Assembly: GCA_945910925.1 (NCBI GenBank)
Contig: CAMDZX010000025.1
Span: forward strand, 1-16,900
Direction: 5' to 3'
Source of the DNA: an uncultured bacterium
Lineage (GTDB): Bacteria; Cyanobacteriota; Vampirovibrionia; Gastranaerophilales; Gastranaerophilaceae
Length of the DNA stretch: 16,900 nt
Below the pieces are notes generated by a model. It had not been told where the DNA came from. It saw only the letters and a list, made by a program, of their open reading frames with translations, and did no database searches. Shown here piece after piece: positions 4,982 through 12,818 of the stretch (within the stretch, counting starts at the first letter, position 1; every line of letters begins with the position of its first letter). Position numbers and translations under genes: made by a program.

Positions 4982-6052
4982 ATGAGTGAAAAAGTTTTAA
5001 TAAAAGGGAATTATGCAATAGCACAAGCCGCACTTAATGCAGGGCTTGAATGTTATTTTGGGTATCCGATTACACCGCAAACAGAAATCGGTGAATACCT
5101 AAGCGGTGAAATGTATAAACGTAATCTTGCTTATGTTTGTGCAGAGAGTGAACTTGCCGCAATAAATATGGTTTTGGGTGCATCTTCTACGGGCGCAAAA
5201 ACCATGACAACATCATCTTCTTGTGCGGTTGCTCTTATGCAAGAGGCTCTTTCTTACGCTTGTGCGGATGAAGTACCCGTTGTTCTTGTGAACGTTATGA
5301 GAGCAGGTCCGGGATTGGGATATATATATCCTGCACAAGGTGATTACTATCAAGCAGTAAAAGGCGGCGGTAACGGAGATTACAAAATGACCGTGCTTGC
5401 ACCTTCAACTGTTCAGGAATGTATTGATTTGACATACAGAGCGTTTTATCTTGCTCACAAATACAGAAATCCGACCATGCTATTGGCTGACGGGTTATTA
5501 GGACAAATGATGGAACCTGCTGAGTTTGGTGAATACCCGTATCCTGAAGTTGATAATTCTTCATGGGCATTAACGGGTGCTAAAGGGCGTGATGGTCGAG
5601 CAATATATTCTCTTGGTGCGTGCGAAGAAAAACAAATCAAGCGTATTTATCATTTGTTTGAAAAATACAAACAAATAGCAGAAAATGAAACCGATTGGGA
5701 AGAACTCAATACAGAGGATGCAGATATTCTTCTTGTGGCGTTCGGAAGCATGACACGCAACATTAAAGCTGCAATGAATGAATTAAGAAAAGAAGGTATA
5801 AAAGCAGGAATTCTCAGACCAATTACCTTATCGCCGTTCCCGACGCAACGCATAAACGAAATTTCAAAACAAGTAAACAATATCATTGTTGTTGAGATGA
5901 ACATGGGGCAAATGGTTAATGATGTAAAAATTGCCGTTGAAGGAAATGCAAAGGTTGATTTAATAAACCGACCTGTTGGACAATGGTTAAGTGTAGAAGA
6001 AATAATTACAGGTGTAAAGAAAGTATTGGAGAACAGTTATGCAAGTGTTTAA
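4982..6052 (+). CDS. vorB: 2-oxoacid:ferredoxin oxidoreductase, alpha subunit (VorB/KorA)
   Basis: A 356-residue subunit that, with the beta, gamma and ferredoxin subunits, oxidatively decarboxylates a 2-oxoacid to acyl-CoA and reduced ferredoxin (or runs the reverse). It begins MSEKVLIKGNYAIAQAAL, then GYPITPQTE (TPP pyrimidine-binding domain), AESELAAINMVLGAS, and GPGLGYIYPAQGDYYQAVKGG, with the GGNGDYK and LLADGLLGQMMEP segments typical of VorB-type alpha subunits. The C-terminal domain carries LRPITLSPFP and VVEMNMGQM. The length matches VorB better than longer KorA. Whether the substrate is a branched-chain 2-oxoacid, 2-oxoglutarate or both cannot be settled from sequence. I start at ATG 4982, just after the ferredoxin stop; an upstream in-frame TTG at 4964 would overlap that gene. 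It overlaps the beta subunit by 14 nt, implying translational coupling. Confidence 0.93.
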   Translation: MSEKVLIKGNYAIAQAALNAGLECYFGYPITPQTEIGEYLSGEMYKRNLAYVCAESELAAINMVLGASSTGAKTMTTSSSCAVALMQEALSYACADEVPVVLVNVMRAGPGLGYIYPAQGDYYQAVKGGGNGDYKMTVLAPSTVQECIDLTYRAFYLAHKYRNPTMLLADGLLGQMMEPAEFGEYPYPEVDNSSWALTGAKGRDGRAIYSLGACEEKQIKRIYHLFEKYKQIAENETDWEELNTEDADILLVAFGSMTRNIKAAMNELRKEGIKAGILRPITLSPFPTQRINEISKQVNNIIVVEMNMGQMVNDVKIAVEGNAKVDLINRPVGQWLSVEEIITGVKKVLENSYASV

Positions 6053-6782
6053 AATTCCGGATTCTATAAAAAAAGATTCTAAATATACCTTCTGTCCGGG
6101 ATGTGATCACGGAATTGCAGTAAGGCTTGTTGCAGAACTATTGGATGAAATGAACCTTACTGAAAAGACTATTTGTGCAACATCAATCGGATGCTCAGTA
6201 TTTTTATATGATTTTCTGAATATCGATTGTATAGAAGCTCCGCATGGCAGAGCTGTTGCAGAGGCAACGGGTGTAAAACGTGCAAGACCTGATAATTTCG
6301 TATTCACTTATCAAGGTGACGGAGATTTTGCATCAATTGGGCTTGCGGAATCTATGCATGGCGCACTCAGAGGTGAAAAAATTACCGCTATATGTATAAA
6401 CAATACCACATATGGTATGACAGGCGGTCAAATGGGACCTACAACAATTTTGGGACAAAAAACAACTACTTCACCTATGGGAAGGTTTGTTGATACATAC
6501 GGATATCCGATACATATTGCAGAGCAAATCGCTCTTTGCGACGGTACTGCTTTTTCTGCAAGAGTGGCTCTGGATACGGTTTCACACATAAACCAAGCAA
6601 AAAAAGCACTCAGAAAAGCCTTTCAGGTTCAACTAGACGGTCTAGGATACGGTTTTGTTGAATTTTTGGCAACATGCCCGACAAACTGGAAAATGACCCC
6701 TGAAGATGCACACGAAAGAGTAAGAAACGAAATGATTAAAACATATCCGTTGGGTGTATTTAAAGACGTAACCTCAGATTAG
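6039..6782 (+). CDS. 2-oxoacid:ferredoxin oxidoreductase, beta subunit (TPP-binding, VorA/KorB-like)
   Basis: A 247-residue subunit that holds thiamine pyrophosphate. The TPP motif is GDGDFA (residues 93-98) with the closing NN at 121-122 (CINNTTYGMTGGQ). An early CPGCDHG (19-25), followed by SIGCSVFLY and APHGRAVAEATG, is standard for the KorB/VorA family, as is the late FLATCPTNW. Its ATG lies within the end of the alpha gene. No residues look missing, so the enzyme should be functional. Confidence 0.94.
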   Translation: MQVFKIPDSIKKDSKYTFCPGCDHGIAVRLVAELLDEMNLTEKTICATSIGCSVFLYDFLNIDCIEAPHGRAVAEATGVKRARPDNFVFTYQGDGDFASIGLAESMHGALRGEKITAICINNTTYGMTGGQMGPTTILGQKTTTSPMGRFVDTYGYPIHIAEQIALCDGTAFSARVALDTVSHINQAKKALRKAFQVQLDGLGYGFVEFLATCPTNWKMTPEDAHERVRNEMIKTYPLGVFKDVTSD

Positions 6783-6825
6783 GTTTAATCTGCATTACAA
6801 AAAATTTAAAGGAGAATAGGATTTA

Positions 6826-7368
6826 ATGGAACAGAATTTTATTATTGCAGGCTTTGGCGGACAAGGGGTTTTATTTGCGGGAAAAGTTCTTGCAAACGCA
6901 TTTATGTTTTTGGGCAACAATGTTACATGGTACCCTTGTTACGGTGCTGAAATGCGTGGCGGAACGGTTAACTGTGAAATCGTAATTTCTGATGAAGAAG
7001 TAAGTTCTGTTCATAAAGAAAACGCTGATTACATTATCGCTCTTAACCAGTTATCATTTGACAGATTTCTTTCTAAGGTAAAATCAGGCGGAATGATGTT
7101 CTCAAATTCAACGCTTGTGGATGAAAATAAATTAAGAACGGATATTGAATATCTTTCGGCACCAATGACCCAAATTGCTAATGAATCAGGATATTCTAAA
7201 CTCGCAAATATGGTGGCATTGGGTGCTTTGACAAATATTATACCCGCACTCAATGAAAATGTACTTGCAAAAGCTATCCAAAAAGTTTTGGAGGGTGGAA
7301 AAGAAAAATTCTTTGAGTCTAACCTTGAAGCTCTAAAACTTGGTATCGGATGTCTTGCTCTTGCTTAA
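6826..7368 (+). CDS. 2-oxoacid:ferredoxin oxidoreductase, gamma subunit (VorC/KorC-like)
   Basis: A 180-residue subunit of the POR/KOR gamma family. The hallmark is the N-terminal FIIAGFGGQGVLFAGKVLA (G9-G14), followed by WYPCYGAEMRGGTVNCEIVIS, which contacts the CoA site, and a C-terminal helical part. It completes a D-alpha-beta-gamma operon and is separated from the beta gene by 43 bp with its own GGAG SD. No terminator is evident after it. Confidence 0.93.
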   Translation: MEQNFIIAGFGGQGVLFAGKVLANAFMFLGNNVTWYPCYGAEMRGGTVNCEIVISDEEVSSVHKENADYIIALNQLSFDRFLSKVKSGGMMFSNSTLVDENKLRTDIEYLSAPMTQIANESGYSKLANMVALGALTNIIPALNENVLAKAIQKVLEGGKEKFFESNLEALKLGIGCLALA

Positions 7369-7386
7369 CATCAACTAAAAAGCCGA

Positions 7387-7414
7387 TTGAAATATTTAAT
7401 CAAAATGGTAAACT
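7387..7414 (+). promoter_or_regulatory. Promoter for the small coiled-coil gene
   Basis: TTGAAA (7387-7392), a 16-bp spacer and TGG-TAAACT (7406-7414), an extended -10. The predicted start near 7421 coincides with the SD of the next gene. Confidence 0.5.
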
Positions 7415-7434
7415 TTAAACGAAGGGTATAAGTT

Positions 7435-7662
7435 TTGAAAAAGAAGCATTTACAACAACATATTGCAGAAAAAGAATCACAAATTCAGAAGTTTAAACTA
7501 AGACTGGAATCTTCTGACCTGTGTGAGGCTCTTTATAACAAGGCAATATTGGAAAAAGCTATTCTCAAAAAAGAGCTTGAAGATGCCGACAAAAATAAGT
7601 TTGTTGAAGCGATAAAGAAAATCCTACCGAGAAAAAAAGAACGCATTTGTGATTATTTTTAG
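7435..7662 (+). CDS. Small coiled-coil protein of unknown function
   Basis: A 75-residue, highly charged protein with heptad-like spacing across residues 1-55 (HIAEKESQIQKFKLRLESSD, then KAILEKAILKKELEDADK), ending in a basic tail KKILPRKKERICDYF. It uses a TTG start, chosen because GAAGGG lies 8 nt upstream and no in-frame ATG follows early. It has a likely promoter of its own. The stop is 3 bp from the end of the convergent polymerase gene. No family is recognised. Confidence 0.6.
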   Translation: MKKKHLQQHIAEKESQIQKFKLRLESSDLCEALYNKAILEKAILKKELEDADKNKFVEAIKKILPRKKERICDYF

Positions 7663-7665
7663 ATT

Positions 7666-8823
7666 TTATTTATAGTACCCTGCTTTTATAGAATTTTTAC
7701 CGAATTTTTCTTCGATTCTGTCTATACATTTTGCCAATTTTTCGTCCTTTTCTGATGTTGAATCAAAGATATAAAGTTGTTCTGAATCGTTGTATGAAAG
7801 AGTTTCAAGCATAACCCCCGAGCTTCTGTAAATTTTATCAGGCGAATAAATCGACATTAACAATTCTTCTATCTCTTTTCTGACAGTAAGTTCAAAATTC
7901 GTCGGTTGGAGTAAATCTTTGTACCTTGAATAAACATAAAAATCTTTGGTTCTGAGCATTACGCCAACTTTGGAACATTTTCCATTCCATCGTCTCAGTT
8001 TTGAACAAGCACGATGAATATGTTTTGAAATCTCTGATTTTATTACGTTTATATCAGAAGTAAATCCCATTATTGCAGAAGTTTTTTGGATGGATTTAGG
8101 CGGTTCTGTTTTGCTTTCGACCGATGAAATACATTCTCCCAAAAGCTCGTGTTTTAATTCAAGTCCGTTTTTCCCAAGTTCTTTTTTGAGCCAGTCATCT
8201 GAACGTTTTATGTAATCAAGTGCCGATAAAATTCCCCATTTTTGACAAAAAATATTTATTTTTCTCCCCACACCCCAAACCTCAGATATCTCTGTTCGCC
8301 TGAGTTCTTCTTTTATTCTGAATGCACCGATAGAATATATTCCGCCTCTTGTTTTAGCCTTGTCACTTGCAAGTTTTGCAAGCGTTTTTGAATGACTTAT
8401 GCCGATAGAAACATCAATATCTGTTTTTGTTTTAATCTCAGATTTAATCATTTTGCATATTTCGGTATAATTTTTACCATATAATTTTCGTGTACCCGTT
8501 AAATCAATAAAAGCCTCGTCAATCGAATATACTTCAACATCCGGACTAAAGGTTTTAAGACAATCCATAACCCGTTTTGAAAACCAATCATAACGCTCAT
8601 GTTCTGCCTTTATATAAATAGCGTTTGGGAACTCTTTTTTTGCCATAAAATATGGCTGTCCCATACGTACTCCAAGTTGTTTTGCTTCTTTAGAACGTGC
8701 AATAACACATCCTTCGTTATTAGAAATTACGCAAACCGGCTTGCCTTTAAGCGTGGGTTCTACAACTTGCTCACAGGTAACAAAAAAAGAATCACAATCA
8801 ACTAACGCAATTACTCGTTTCAT
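7666..8823 (-). CDS. umuC: Y-family DNA polymerase, UmuC-like
   Basis: A 385-residue translesion DNA polymerase that copies damaged templates. Metal-binding residues appear as LVDCDSFF (Asp9, Asp11) and YSIDEAF (Asp102, Glu103). Other UmuC features are SNNEGCVIARSKEAKQLGV, GISHSKTLAKLASDKAK and EVWGVGRK, with the little-finger domain after about residue 235. QLYIF (349-353) fits a beta-clamp-binding motif. It is somewhat shorter than E. coli UmuC (about 420) and seems to lack the extra C-terminal tail. No umuD/lexA-like partner lies beside it, and no SOS box was recognised. The start codon has no SD. Its 3' end meets the coiled-coil gene tail to tail. Confidence 0.92.
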   Translation of the reverse strand: MKRVIALVDCDSFFVTCEQVVEPTLKGKPVCVISNNEGCVIARSKEAKQLGVRMGQPYFMAKKEFPNAIYIKAEHERYDWFSKRVMDCLKTFSPDVEVYSIDEAFIDLTGTRKLYGKNYTEICKMIKSEIKTKTDIDVSIGISHSKTLAKLASDKAKTRGGIYSIGAFRIKEELRRTEISEVWGVGRKINIFCQKWGILSALDYIKRSDDWLKKELGKNGLELKHELLGECISSVESKTEPPKSIQKTSAIMGFTSDINVIKSEISKHIHRACSKLRRWNGKCSKVGVMLRTKDFYVYSRYKDLLQPTNFELTVRKEIEELLMSIYSPDKIYRSSGVMLETLSYNDSEQLYIFDSTSEKDEKLAKCIDRIEEKFGKNSIKAGYYK

Positions 8824-8829
8824 GATAAT

Positions 8830-8838
8830 AGTTTAACA
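8830..8838 (-). promoter_or_regulatory. Extended -10 of umuC, implying a leaderless mRNA
   Basis: On the minus strand TGT-TAAACT lies so that transcription starting 7 nt after the box would begin at the A of the ATG (8823). No SD precedes the gene. Confidence 0.4.
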
Positions 8839-8862
8839 TATAAAAGGGTAGAGGAGGTGATT

Positions 8863-8905
8863 GAATGATTGAGTGATTAAGTTACTAAGTAACTGAGTGA
8901 TTGAG
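8863..8905. repeat. Degenerate 8-bp tandem repeat
   Basis: Five units read GAATGATT, GAGTGATT, AAGTTACT, AAGTAACT, GAGTGATT, then a partial GAG. The consensus is RARTNAYT. It lies upstream of umuC in a 176-bp non-coding gap. Confidence 0.6.
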
Positions 8906-8912
8906 AGGAAAT

Positions 8913-9000
8913 AGAGATGCTTACCAATTAGGAAGTATGATTTATAGCCAGGGGGTGCAAAATTGCACCCACAGTTACTATGTAACCGGGTAACATCTCT
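8913..9000. other. Nested inverted repeats forming a three-way junction between the kinase and umuC
   Basis: The outer stem AGAGATG-(C)-TTACC (8913-8925) pairs with GGTAACATCTCT (8989-9000), 12 bp with one bulge. Inside are GGGTGCAA/TTGCACCC (8953-8970) and GTTAC/GTAAC (8974-8986). The outer stem ends exactly at the kinase stop codon. No T-run follows on either strand, so it is not a simple terminator. It could be a 3' RNA structure of the kinase mRNA, a repeat element, or a protein binding site. Confidence 0.5.
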
Positions 9001-10262
9001 TAATCTTTTAACATAGGAATTGAAACAATAAATGTTGAACCGTTATTTACTTCGCTGAAAAGTGTTATTTTGCCACCGTGGAGTTCAACCAATTCTTTTG
9101 TAATAGTCAGTCCCAGACCTGTTGAGCTTTCTTTTTTTGTATAAGCACTATCAAGTTGTACAAATTTAGCAAAAATCTTTCCGTGATACTTCTTATCTAT
9201 TCCTATACCGTTATCATGTACTTTGATTGTAAATGTATCATTTTCCTTTTTACCTTCTATATCAACCTGACCGTTTTCAGGGCTGAATTTGATAGCATTA
9301 TTAACAAGATTATATAGTATTTGCTGAATTTTTTGATAATCTGCATAAACCTCAAAGTCTTCATCAAGAATTTTATTCAAAGTGATAGACTTTTTTATTG
9401 CAAGGGGTGCGAGAATATTAACGACTTCATCCAGCGCTCGAGAGAGGAAAAATGTAGAACGTACAAGTTTTACCGCTTTAGCCTCAATTTTTGATATATC
9501 CAGAATTTCATTTATCATACTCAAAAGATGTATCCCCGATACACGAATATCTGCAATATATTCTGCCTGTTTAGGGTTTAATGTTCCGTAAAGGTTAGCA
9601 GAAAGAATTTCCGAAAAACCAAGTATCGCATTTAAAGGTGTTCTCAATTCGTGAGAAACATTTGCAAGAAACTCGTTTTTTGCTTTATCTGCTTCCAGTA
9701 TTTTTTCGTTCTGCTCTCTGATTACTTTTAGTGCGTCGTTTTTTTCTACAATGCCGTCTTTGAGAGCTTTTAACTGTATTTTGAATACATTTGACAGTTC
9801 TAAATCTTTTATTAAATATGACAAAATTGCCGTACAAGACTCTAGAACATTCAAATCAAGCTCGGTATAGAATTTGGAATGTTTGTTAGCAAGTATTACA
9901 AAGCCGAACACTGTTGAGCCGATACCGAGTTTTTGAAGCATAAAAGATTTACAGCCGATGATTTTTAACGCTTTTATGATTTCTGAATTTTCATCTAAAA
10001 GATATCCGCCCGTATGATACATCGTTTCAATGACTTTGGACGGAAGTTGAAATATTGAATCAATTATATTCTCGTTATCCTCGTTTGCAGAAAACTTTAA
10101 CTGCGCTCCAGAAGGGTTGAGATAGTATATATAAGCCTGCTCATAGTCAAAAATTTTAGCAAGGCGTTCAAAAACACTCCTTGCAGAAATATCCGTATTC
10201 AAATTCGTTTCAAAAAACGACGGGATTACTTTTAAAACTTCTTTTTCGGTTAGTTTCATCAT
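9000..10262 (-). CDS. Soluble sensor histidine kinase with N-terminal GAF-like domain
   Basis: A 420-residue kinase without membrane segments, so it senses a cytoplasmic signal. The N-terminal 1-155 reads like a GAF domain (SVFERLAKIFDYEQAYIYYL, GSTVFGFVILANKHSKFYTELDLNVLESC), and a coiled linker follows at 160-195. The phosphoacceptor is His204 in ANVSHELRTPLN. ATP-binding boxes are NLVNNAIKFS (318-327), DNGIGI (350-355) and TGLGLT (381-386). All catalytic motifs are intact. No response regulator gene is beside it, so it is an orphan kinase in this window. It is downstream of the flavoprotein on the same strand but has its own strong promoter. No SD precedes the start; ATG 10262 and ATG 10259 are both possible. 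Confidence 0.93.
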   Translation of the reverse strand: MMKLTEKEVLKVIPSFFETNLNTDISARSVFERLAKIFDYEQAYIYYLNPSGAQLKFSANEDNENIIDSIFQLPSKVIETMYHTGGYLLDENSEIIKALKIIGCKSFMLQKLGIGSTVFGFVILANKHSKFYTELDLNVLESCTAILSYLIKDLELSNVFKIQLKALKDGIVEKNDALKVIREQNEKILEADKAKNEFLANVSHELRTPLNAILGFSEILSANLYGTLNPKQAEYIADIRVSGIHLLSMINEILDISKIEAKAVKLVRSTFFLSRALDEVVNILAPLAIKKSITLNKILDEDFEVYADYQKIQQILYNLVNNAIKFSPENGQVDIEGKKENDTFTIKVHDNGIGIDKKYHGKIFAKFVQLDSAYTKKESSTGLGLTITKELVELHGGKITLFSEVNNGSTFIVSIPMLKD

Positions 10263-10271
10263 AATGTTTTA

Positions 10272-10300
10272 ATTGTAACAAACGGATTAAAGGATTTCAA
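10272..10300 (-). promoter_or_regulatory. Promoter of the histidine kinase, near-leaderless
   Basis: On the minus strand: TTGAAA (10300-10295), a 17-bp spacer and TACAAT (10277-10272). The predicted start near 10265 leaves only about 3 nt before ATG 10262. Confidence 0.6.
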
Positions 10301-10346
10301 ATTATTAACAAATTTTACAACTCAAGGAAGTTCTAAGGGGTGTACA

Positions 10347-11696
10347 TTATTTTAGTTTGTCTATCAGTATTCTTGCTGCCGATAATAACGGGTCTATTGT
10401 CGTAGAAAACGGTGGTGCATAGGTTATATCCGCACCCAATAATTCTTCTACGGTAATTCCGTTTAATAATCCCACAGATAGCGTGTTTATTCTTTTATCG
10501 GCATCTCCGCATCCTATTGCTTGTCCGCCAAGAAGTTTATGGGTACGTTTGTCTGCGACAAGTTTTATCGTTACATTACGCACCTCAGGCATATATCCTG
10601 CTTTGTCACGTTTTGTTATCATAATTGATACAGGGTCAAAACCCGCTTCTTCCGCAGCTTTATGAGTCAAGGCCGTTGCGGAAATTGTCAGGTTCAAGTA
10701 TCTCGTAACCGTCGAGCCTAAGACTCCTTCAAAATCCTCCGTATATCCTGCAAGATTTACTGCGGCACAACGTCCTTCTTTATTCGCATTTGTTCCCAAT
10801 GGAAGCCACATTTGACGGTGTGTGATGATATTTGTTTCTTCAATACAATCGCCGCAAGCGTAAATGTTTTCTATGTTTGTTTCCATACGGCTGTTTACTT
10901 TTATTGCTCCCGTTATTCCGAGATTTATCCCGGCATCTTTTGCAATATCAACTCTCGGACGAACGCCTGCGCACATTATTACCATGTCAGTATTAAAATG
11001 CTCGCCCTGCGCAGTAACCACTTCTTCAACACGCTCTGTTCCGTTAAATGAAATAACGGTATCATTAGTCAGTAGTTTTACTAAATCTCTGCTATCTGTT
11101 TCAATATATTCGGTTATTAATTTTGCGATGTCTTCGTCAAGCATTGACATTATATGACTTGAAGATTCTACCAGTGTCGTGTGTATATCATTTTTGACAA
11201 ATGCCTCAAGCATTTCTATACCAATATATCCTCCGCCTACAATTGTTACATGTTTAGCGTTTTTCATTGCTTCTTTTATTGCAACACCGTCTTCTAAAGT
11301 TCTTACTTTATAGACATTAGGTAAATTAATATTTTTTATATCAGGCATGAAAGGCTGTGCGCCTGTTGCAACAACCAGTTTGTCATACGCTACGGGAAAT
11401 TCAGCATCTGTGATTAAGTTTTTTACAATAACTTTTTGAGTTTTAGGGATTATTTTAATGACACGATGTTGTAAATGTACATCAATATTGCTTTCTCCAA
11501 ACTCCTCGGGAGTTCTTACAATAAGTTTTTTGTAATCATCAAAATTGCCCTGAATATAGTACGGCAATCCGCAGGCAGAATAAGATACATGCGTGTCTTC
11601 AGTATATATATCTATTTTTGCATCCGGTAATAATCTTCGACTTTTTGCGGCTGCTTTTGCGCCTGCGGCTACTGCACCAATAACTACAATATTCAT
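10347..11696 (-). CDS. FAD/NAD(P)-dependent oxidoreductase, CoA-disulfide reductase / NADH oxidase family
   Basis: A 449-residue flavoprotein that passes electrons from NAD(P)H via FAD to a single redox cysteine and then to CoA-disulfide, persulfide/polysulfide or oxygen, depending on the subfamily. The N-terminal FAD motif is VVIGAVAAGAKAAAKSRR, and the redox Cys is Cys42 in SYSACGLPYY. The NAD(P) motif is IVGGGYIGIEMLEAF (153-166), and the second FAD motif is NIYACGDC (278-284). The C-terminal dimer domain ends in ITYAPPFSTTIDPL, typical of CoA-disulfide reductases. No rhodanese domain is fused. The substrate cannot be assigned from sequence alone. A palindrome overlaps the promoter (11729-11746). 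No SD is seen. Confidence 0.93.
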   Translation of the reverse strand: MNIVVIGAVAAGAKAAAKSRRLLPDAKIDIYTEDTHVSYSACGLPYYIQGNFDDYKKLIVRTPEEFGESNIDVHLQHRVIKIIPKTQKVIVKNLITDAEFPVAYDKLVVATGAQPFMPDIKNINLPNVYKVRTLEDGVAIKEAMKNAKHVTIVGGGYIGIEMLEAFVKNDIHTTLVESSSHIMSMLDEDIAKLITEYIETDSRDLVKLLTNDTVISFNGTERVEEVVTAQGEHFNTDMVIMCAGVRPRVDIAKDAGINLGITGAIKVNSRMETNIENIYACGDCIEETNIITHRQMWLPLGTNANKEGRCAAVNLAGYTEDFEGVLGSTVTRYLNLTISATALTHKAAEEAGFDPVSIMITKRDKAGYMPEVRNVTIKLVADKRTHKLLGGQAIGCGDADKRINTLSVGLLNGITVEELLGADITYAPPFSTTIDPLLSAARILIDKLK

Positions 11697-11702
11697 AATA
11701 AT

Positions 11703-11730
11703 ATTATTAATTGAGCAAAATCATATACAA
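11703..11730 (-). promoter_or_regulatory. Candidate promoter of the flavoprotein gene, apparently leaderless
   Basis: On the minus strand: TTGTAT (11730-11725), a 16-bp spacer and AATAAT (11708-11703). The predicted start falls on the ATG at 11696. The AT-rich sequence allows other -10 choices one or two bases away. Confidence 0.4.
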
Positions 11731-11746
11731 TACCCGAACGGGTATT
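11729..11746. promoter_or_regulatory. Perfect palindromic operator overlapping the -35 box of the flavoprotein
   Basis: AATACCCG-AA-CGGGTATT, two perfect 8-bp half-sites, lies 33-50 bp before the start codon and touches the -35. The TACCC…GGGTA pattern resembles operators of the CsoR/RcnR/CstR repressor family, of which CstR controls persulfide-handling genes. The protein that binds here is an inference; no such regulator is encoded in this window. Confidence 0.5.
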
Positions 11747-11827
11747 AATGACAATTTTATAGGATAAATTCAAAATGGGTTAACAAAAATTTACGCAACA
11801 AATTTGAGTTTTGGGTTTTATACCTGT

Positions 11828-12805
11828 ATGACGAATTTTTGGTTACAATTCAAACATCCCATTGAGCCTGTTGAAAGGGTTAATGTTGTGCATTTTAACG
11901 ATATGCACGAAAATATTGATAACATTGATTCGTTTATTACCGGACGTGATGAGTTTTACAAATCACATCCTAACGATACAAATCTGACACTTGCAGCGGG
12001 GGATTTATTCAATCGATTTCCGCAAAATGAAAGAATAGTATCAAATTTTATCAAAGACTATGTTGACGCATCGGCTCCAGGAAATCGTGACCTTGAAAAA
12101 GGTAAACGGTTTAGTAAAGCAATGAAAAAATACGGAATAGAGGATAAATTTGTCGGAACAAATGTTTATTATGACGGTGAAAATCCGCTAAAAAATCAGT
12201 TATCGGAAGTGAAAATTGTAAACGGTGTCGGAATAATCGGACTTTCTCCGGTTGATTTTAAGGTGAGAATCAAGAAAAAGAGCAATAAAAATATCAAAAC
12301 AAAACCGCTTGAGGAAACGCTTCAAACAGTCAGAAACGAAGTTAAAAATCTTGAGTCGCAAGGTGTGAATAAGATATTTATACTTGCTCATACGGGAGAA
12401 CTCTCGGGACATGAAATAAATGACCCGCATGATATTGATTATTATAAAGAGTTTTCAAAAATCGGAGGAATTGATGTAATAATAGGCGGGCATGACCATA
12501 AGAAAACCGACAGATGGGAAACTTCGGAACGAAACGAACCAGTTAAAATAGTTTCAACAGGATGGGGTGGTAATGAAAAATTCGGTGCAAATTTGGATTC
12601 TTTTGGGGAAATGAGCCTTATTTTTGACAAAAACGGGGTTCTGAAAAAAGACCTTTGTAAAAATGAATTTCATAAAAGCAGCGAATATCAAAAAACTCCA
12701 TACACGGAACAATTCCCGCAACATTGGATAAACTGGGGTAAACTCACAGAGAAAACTGTTACAGGTCTATATAAAATAAAAAGAAAGTTATCTGATAATA
12801 ACTGA
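11828..12805 (+). CDS. Calcineurin-like metallophosphoesterase, 5'-nucleotidase-like
   Basis: A 325-residue phosphoesterase domain with the dimetal motifs in order: VVHFNDMHE (Asp25, His27), AAGDLF (Asp59), APGNRD (Asn86), ILAHTGE (His188) and GGHDHK (His222, His224). The pattern is closest to the catalytic domain of UshA/5'-nucleotidases, which split nucleotides or related phosphoesters. Two oddities: the usual GNH is GNR here (Arg87 replaces the His that helps catalysis), and there is no signal peptide or C-terminal substrate-binding domain, so it is probably cytoplasmic and may have a different substrate. The frame is open from TTG 11804; I choose ATG 11828, though neither start has an SD. 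It is convergent with alkD. Confidence 0.85.
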   Translation: MTNFWLQFKHPIEPVERVNVVHFNDMHENIDNIDSFITGRDEFYKSHPNDTNLTLAAGDLFNRFPQNERIVSNFIKDYVDASAPGNRDLEKGKRFSKAMKKYGIEDKFVGTNVYYDGENPLKNQLSEVKIVNGVGIIGLSPVDFKVRIKKKSNKNIKTKPLEETLQTVRNEVKNLESQGVNKIFILAHTGELSGHEINDPHDIDYYKEFSKIGGIDVIIGGHDHKKTDRWETSERNEPVKIVSTGWGGNEKFGANLDSFGEMSLIFDKNGVLKKDLCKNEFHKSSEYQKTPYTEQFPQHWINWGKLTEKTVTGLYKIKRKLSDNN

Positions 12806-12818
12806 CTTATATTTTTAT

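Noticed and set aside
8865..8876. ATG after AGGAGG on the plus strand upstream of umuC
   Set aside because: Despite the good SD-like sequence, the frame ends after three codons (TGA) and lies in the 8-bp tandem repeat.
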